The position numbers and the translations under genes are program-made. Positions 60,855-62,973 of a stretch of DNA of 62,973 nucleotides are shown one piece after another; positions within the stretch are counted from its first letter, which is position 1; every line of letters starts with the position of its first letter. Location of the stretch: the NCBI GenBank assembly GCA_964624465.1, contig CAZUZD010000004.1, forward strand, positions 1-62,973. Reading direction: 5' to 3'. The notes below the pieces were generated by a model. It was not told the DNA's origin, did no database searches, and saw only the letters and a program-made list of their open reading frames with translations. The DNA is from CAZUZD01 sp964624465 (GTDB lineage: Bacteria > Planctomycetota > Planctomycetia > Isosphaerales > Isosphaeraceae).

Positions 60855-62206
60855 GGGGTCCTGGCCGTTTCCCGAACCCAGGCCGTCACCCGCTCCCCGA
60901 AGGCCGGGTTGTAGGGCAGGGACTTCGTCAGGCCCTGGAGTGCTTCGCGGTACGAGGCCGCCTGGTTGAAGCCGTGGTCGCTGTCCTCCAGCACGAGCGA
61001 CTGGGCCTGGCCGGGGTGGTTCTGGTTGACGACGGCGGCGATCGCCTCGTGATCGTCACGACCGCTCACGAAATCGGCCTCGCCCCAGATCGCCAGCACC
61101 CGGGCGTCGACTCGCTCCCAGCGCTCCGCCAGGTTCTCATCGCCGAGCTGCTGGAAGAACCGGTAATGGCGGCCGAACTCGTGGGTGCCGTCGGGGTAGC
61201 GCTCGGCCACGTACGACTTGAGCTCGGGCTGGTCGCGAACGACCTCCTCTGGGCTCTGCTTCTGGAACCCGAAGGCCACCTCGAAGCGGGTCAGGGTGCG
61301 GACCGCGCGATCGACCTCGGCCGCCGGAGCGTCGTTCAGGAGCAGCTGCCGGCGGGTGTTCTCGATCAGGTACTCGAACCAGGGCTTGAACGCCGTGCCG
61401 TAGACGACGATGCCACGCACCGGGGTCTCACCGGCCAGGATCGGGGCCATCACGCCGCCCATGCTGTGGCCGACGATATAGAGGTTCTCCGGATCGACGT
61501 CGGCCCGCGCTCGCAGGGCCTTGAGCGCCTGACGGTAGCCGTCCAGCTCGGTCTGGAAGTCGATTTCGGAGCAGGGGACGCCGGTGCTGTCGCCAATGCC
61601 AGGCTTCTCGACCCGCATCGTGACCAGGCCGGCCTGGGCCCAGGTTTCGGGCAGCTTGCGGTAGACCCCCATGCCGCCGGTCGGGTTGTCGATCGAGGCG
61701 GCGGCGAGCCCCTGGATCAACAGGATGCCCGGATGACGGCCGTCTCCCTTCGGTCGGTTCACGATCGTGCGCAGACGGGCCGGACCGCTGGTGACCGAGC
61801 CGTACTCGACGATGTGCGCGGCGCTCGACTCGCGCGGCCGCTCCCTGAGCGTCACGGTCGGCTCGATCTCGGCCCCATCGCGCTCGATGGTGAGGCGGAT
61901 GGCATCGGCGGCCCGGTGCGTGCCCACCAGTCGTGAGAGGGTGGCCGGCGTGTCGAGCACCGAGCCGTCGAGCTTCAGCAGCAGGTCATCCTTCTGGATG
62001 TCCGCGGCGGCGGCCGTGGACTCGGGAACGATGTCGAGCACCCGCAGGCCATTGCCCTCGGCCTTGACCGCCACCCCGAGCGCCGGGCGTCTGGGGAGGT
62101 CGTCCGACCCGGCCCACGCCTGGCTCAACCACAGGTCGAGGCCGCCCACACTCGCCAGCAGGACGGCCGGCACGGCCATCCAGGACCATCGCAGCCCGGT
62201 CATCAT
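60851..62206 (-). CDS. Secreted PDZ-domain alpha/beta hydrolase
   Basis: A 451-residue protein with a hydrophobic N-terminus (about 8-32), a PDZ domain (about 42-120, with VPESTAAAADIQKDDLLLKLDG as the binding loop) and an alpha/beta hydrolase domain (about 145-440). The nucleophile elbow is VGHSMGGV, the acid lies near WGEADFV, and the histidine is in DSDHGF. PDZ on a hydrolase suggests it recognises protein C-termini or anchors to a partner. It starts with two ATGs at 62201-62206; the first is used. Translationally coupled to the GGQ protein gene. Confidence 0.86.
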   Translation of the reverse strand: MMTGLRWSWMAVPAVLLASVGGLDLWLSQAWAGSDDLPRRPALGVAVKAEGNGLRVLDIVPESTAAAADIQKDDLLLKLDGSVLDTPATLSRLVGTHRAADAIRLTIERDGAEIEPTVTLRERPRESSAAHIVEYGSVTSGPARLRTIVNRPKGDGRHPGILLIQGLAAASIDNPTGGMGVYRKLPETWAQAGLVTMRVEKPGIGDSTGVPCSEIDFQTELDGYRQALKALRARADVDPENLYIVGHSMGGVMAPILAGETPVRGIVVYGTAFKPWFEYLIENTRRQLLLNDAPAAEVDRAVRTLTRFEVAFGFQKQSPEEVVRDQPELKSYVAERYPDGTHEFGRHYRFFQQLGDENLAERWERVDARVLAIWGEADFVSGRDDHEAIAAVVNQNHPGQAQSLVLEDSDHGFNQAASYREALQGLTKSLPYNPAFGERVTAWVRETARTP

Positions 62207-62295
62207 GAGGCACTCCGGAATCTCGGGGTCGGGACTCGCAGCTTACAAACCCCGGAGTATTCGCCGGAGCCGGGTGAATCTTGACGCCTCACCCC

Positions 62296-62337
62296 AAAAA
62301 AACGGACGGCCCGGTCCTCCGTGCGACCGGGCCGTCC
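62296..62337 (-). terminator. Rho-independent terminator of the Gfo/Idh/MocA oxidoreductase gene
   Basis: A perfect 13-bp stem (62304-62316 with 62325-62337) and an eight-base loop; read on the minus strand it is followed one base later by seven Ts (62302-62296). It sits about 50 bases after the oxidoreductase stop. It is the only textbook intrinsic terminator found in the window. Confidence 0.93.
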
Positions 62338-62386
62338 TCGGGATTGATCACCGCGCGAGCCGGCTGCGCCAGGTGCGCCTGGTGGC

Positions 62387-62973
62387 TCAGAGCTGCGGGA
62401 TGCGCACCTTCTCGCCCTTCTTGAGGGCCGACTCATGGGCGCAGAGGCCGACCATGGTCCAGTTGGCCGAGGTGGCGGCGTCGGGGAACGCGGGCTGCTC
62501 GCCGCGGACGGCGCTCAGGAAGGCGTTGACCAGGTGCGGGTGGCTACCGCCGTGGCCGCCGCCCTGCACGAACGAGAGGTGGTCGGCGTCCTGGATGGCC
62601 GCCGGCTGGGTGAACTTGCGAATGCTCTCGGGCAGCAGGTGGGCGAAGTCGGGCACCTTGACCCGCTTGGGGATCTCGGACTCGGCGACCGGGTGCTCGG
62701 GCGTGTTCTTGGTGTGGAGGATCGGCTCCTCGACCTCGATCGCCTGCCACTCGAAGCTCTGCTTCGAGCCGTAGACGTCGAAGCTCTCCCGGTACTGGCG
62801 GGCCGTGTCGAACAGGCTGCGCGTCACCTCGGCGCAGACGTCCGAGCCGTGGATCGAGAACGTGGCCGACTCGACGGCGAACGGGCTGCCGTACTTGGGA
62901 ACCAGCTCCTCGCGGATGCGGCCCGAGCCGAAGCAGACGACCTCGTCGGCGAGCGCCGGCTTGCCCGGCTCGC
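62387..62973 (-). CDS. Gfo/Idh/MocA-family oxidoreductase (C-terminal part, cut by window edge)
   Basis: About 195 codons of the C-terminal part of a larger protein that runs off the right edge of the window, so no start is assigned. The visible frame reads LADEVVCFGSGRIREELV, DVCAEVTRSLFDTARQY and GGGHGGSHPHLVNAFLSAV. The last segment is characteristic of the C-terminal domain of planctomycete Gfo/Idh/MocA oxidoreductases, which act on sugars or inositols with NAD(P). The nucleotide-binding N-terminus lies outside the window. Followed by a clear terminator. Confidence 0.82.
   Translation of the reverse strand, partial: EPGKPALADEVVCFGSGRIREELVPKYGSPFAVESATFSIHGSDVCAEVTRSLFDTARQYRESFDVYGSKQSFEWQAIEVEEPILHTKNTPEHPVAESEIPKRVKVPDFAHLLPESIRKFTQPAAIQDADHLSFVQGGGHGGSHPHLVNAFLSAVRGEQPAFPDAATSANWTMVGLCAHESALKKGEKVRIPQL

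Noticed and set aside
1..62973. CRISPR array, insertion sequences, rRNA or prophage
   Set aside because: No regular direct repeats with spacers, transposase motifs, or rRNA sequence are visible on either strand.

Overview
This 63 kb window is chromosomal DNA of a very GC-rich bacterium, most likely a planctomycete of the Isosphaeraceae kind. Four things point there: the GC content; a planctomycete/verrucomicrobial 'small basic protein' (24448-24648); many secreted multidomain proteins (redoxin-cytochrome-copper monooxygenase, fused amidohydrolases, CocE and SGNH hydrolases, Gfo/Idh/MocA oxidoreductase); and paired ExbD proteins. The taxonomic call is inference. I see no phage, insertion sequence, CRISPR array or rRNA.

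Layout. 1-6 kb: 2-oxoglutarate dehydrogenase E1 (cut by the window edge), lipoate ligase, a six-haem and a c'-type cytochrome, purM. 6-11 kb: DsbD, a CX5R phosphatase overlapping a polytopic membrane protein, hisE. 11.5-17.3 kb: a TrmB-like methyltransferase and a translationally coupled three-gene SPFH operon whose first gene fuses a P1B-type metal ATPase to an HflK-like domain. 17.5-25.7 kb: TPR protein, ExbB-ExbD-ExbD operon, purC-aroC, small basic protein, ZIP transporter. 25.9-35.7 kb: OprP-type porin, redoxin/cytochrome/copper-monooxygenase protein, NagB-like protein, SdpI-like protein, M28 peptidase, LOG protein, Rieske protein and quinone oxidoreductase. 35.8-45.5 kb: tandem-domain esterase, a 1452-residue triple amidohydrolase, a Ptb-like acyltransferase, EttA. 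45.7-54 kb: tRNA-Met and an alpha-glucan locus (glgE, maltokinase, a branching-enzyme homologue without its catalytic Asp, and convergent treZ). 54-63 kb: SGNH and CocE hydrolases, ATP-dependent DNA ligase with its exonuclease, a GGQ release-factor-like protein coupled to a PDZ-alpha/beta hydrolase, and a partial Gfo/Idh/MocA oxidoreductase.

How genes work together. GlgE, maltokinase and the branching-enzyme homologue form a maltose-1-phosphate route to alpha-glucan. The ATPase-HflK/HflC/HflK set should form one membrane complex. ExbB and two ExbDs should form a proton-driven energising complex. Ligase and exonuclease form a known repair pair.

The most notable signals are the P1B-ATPase/SPFH fusion operon, the catalytically degraded GlgB in a GlgE operon, the triple amidohydrolase with one intact metal site, and two repeated regulatory signatures: GC-rich hairpins without U-tracts between convergent genes, and sigma70-like promoters with a TAGNNT -10 box.
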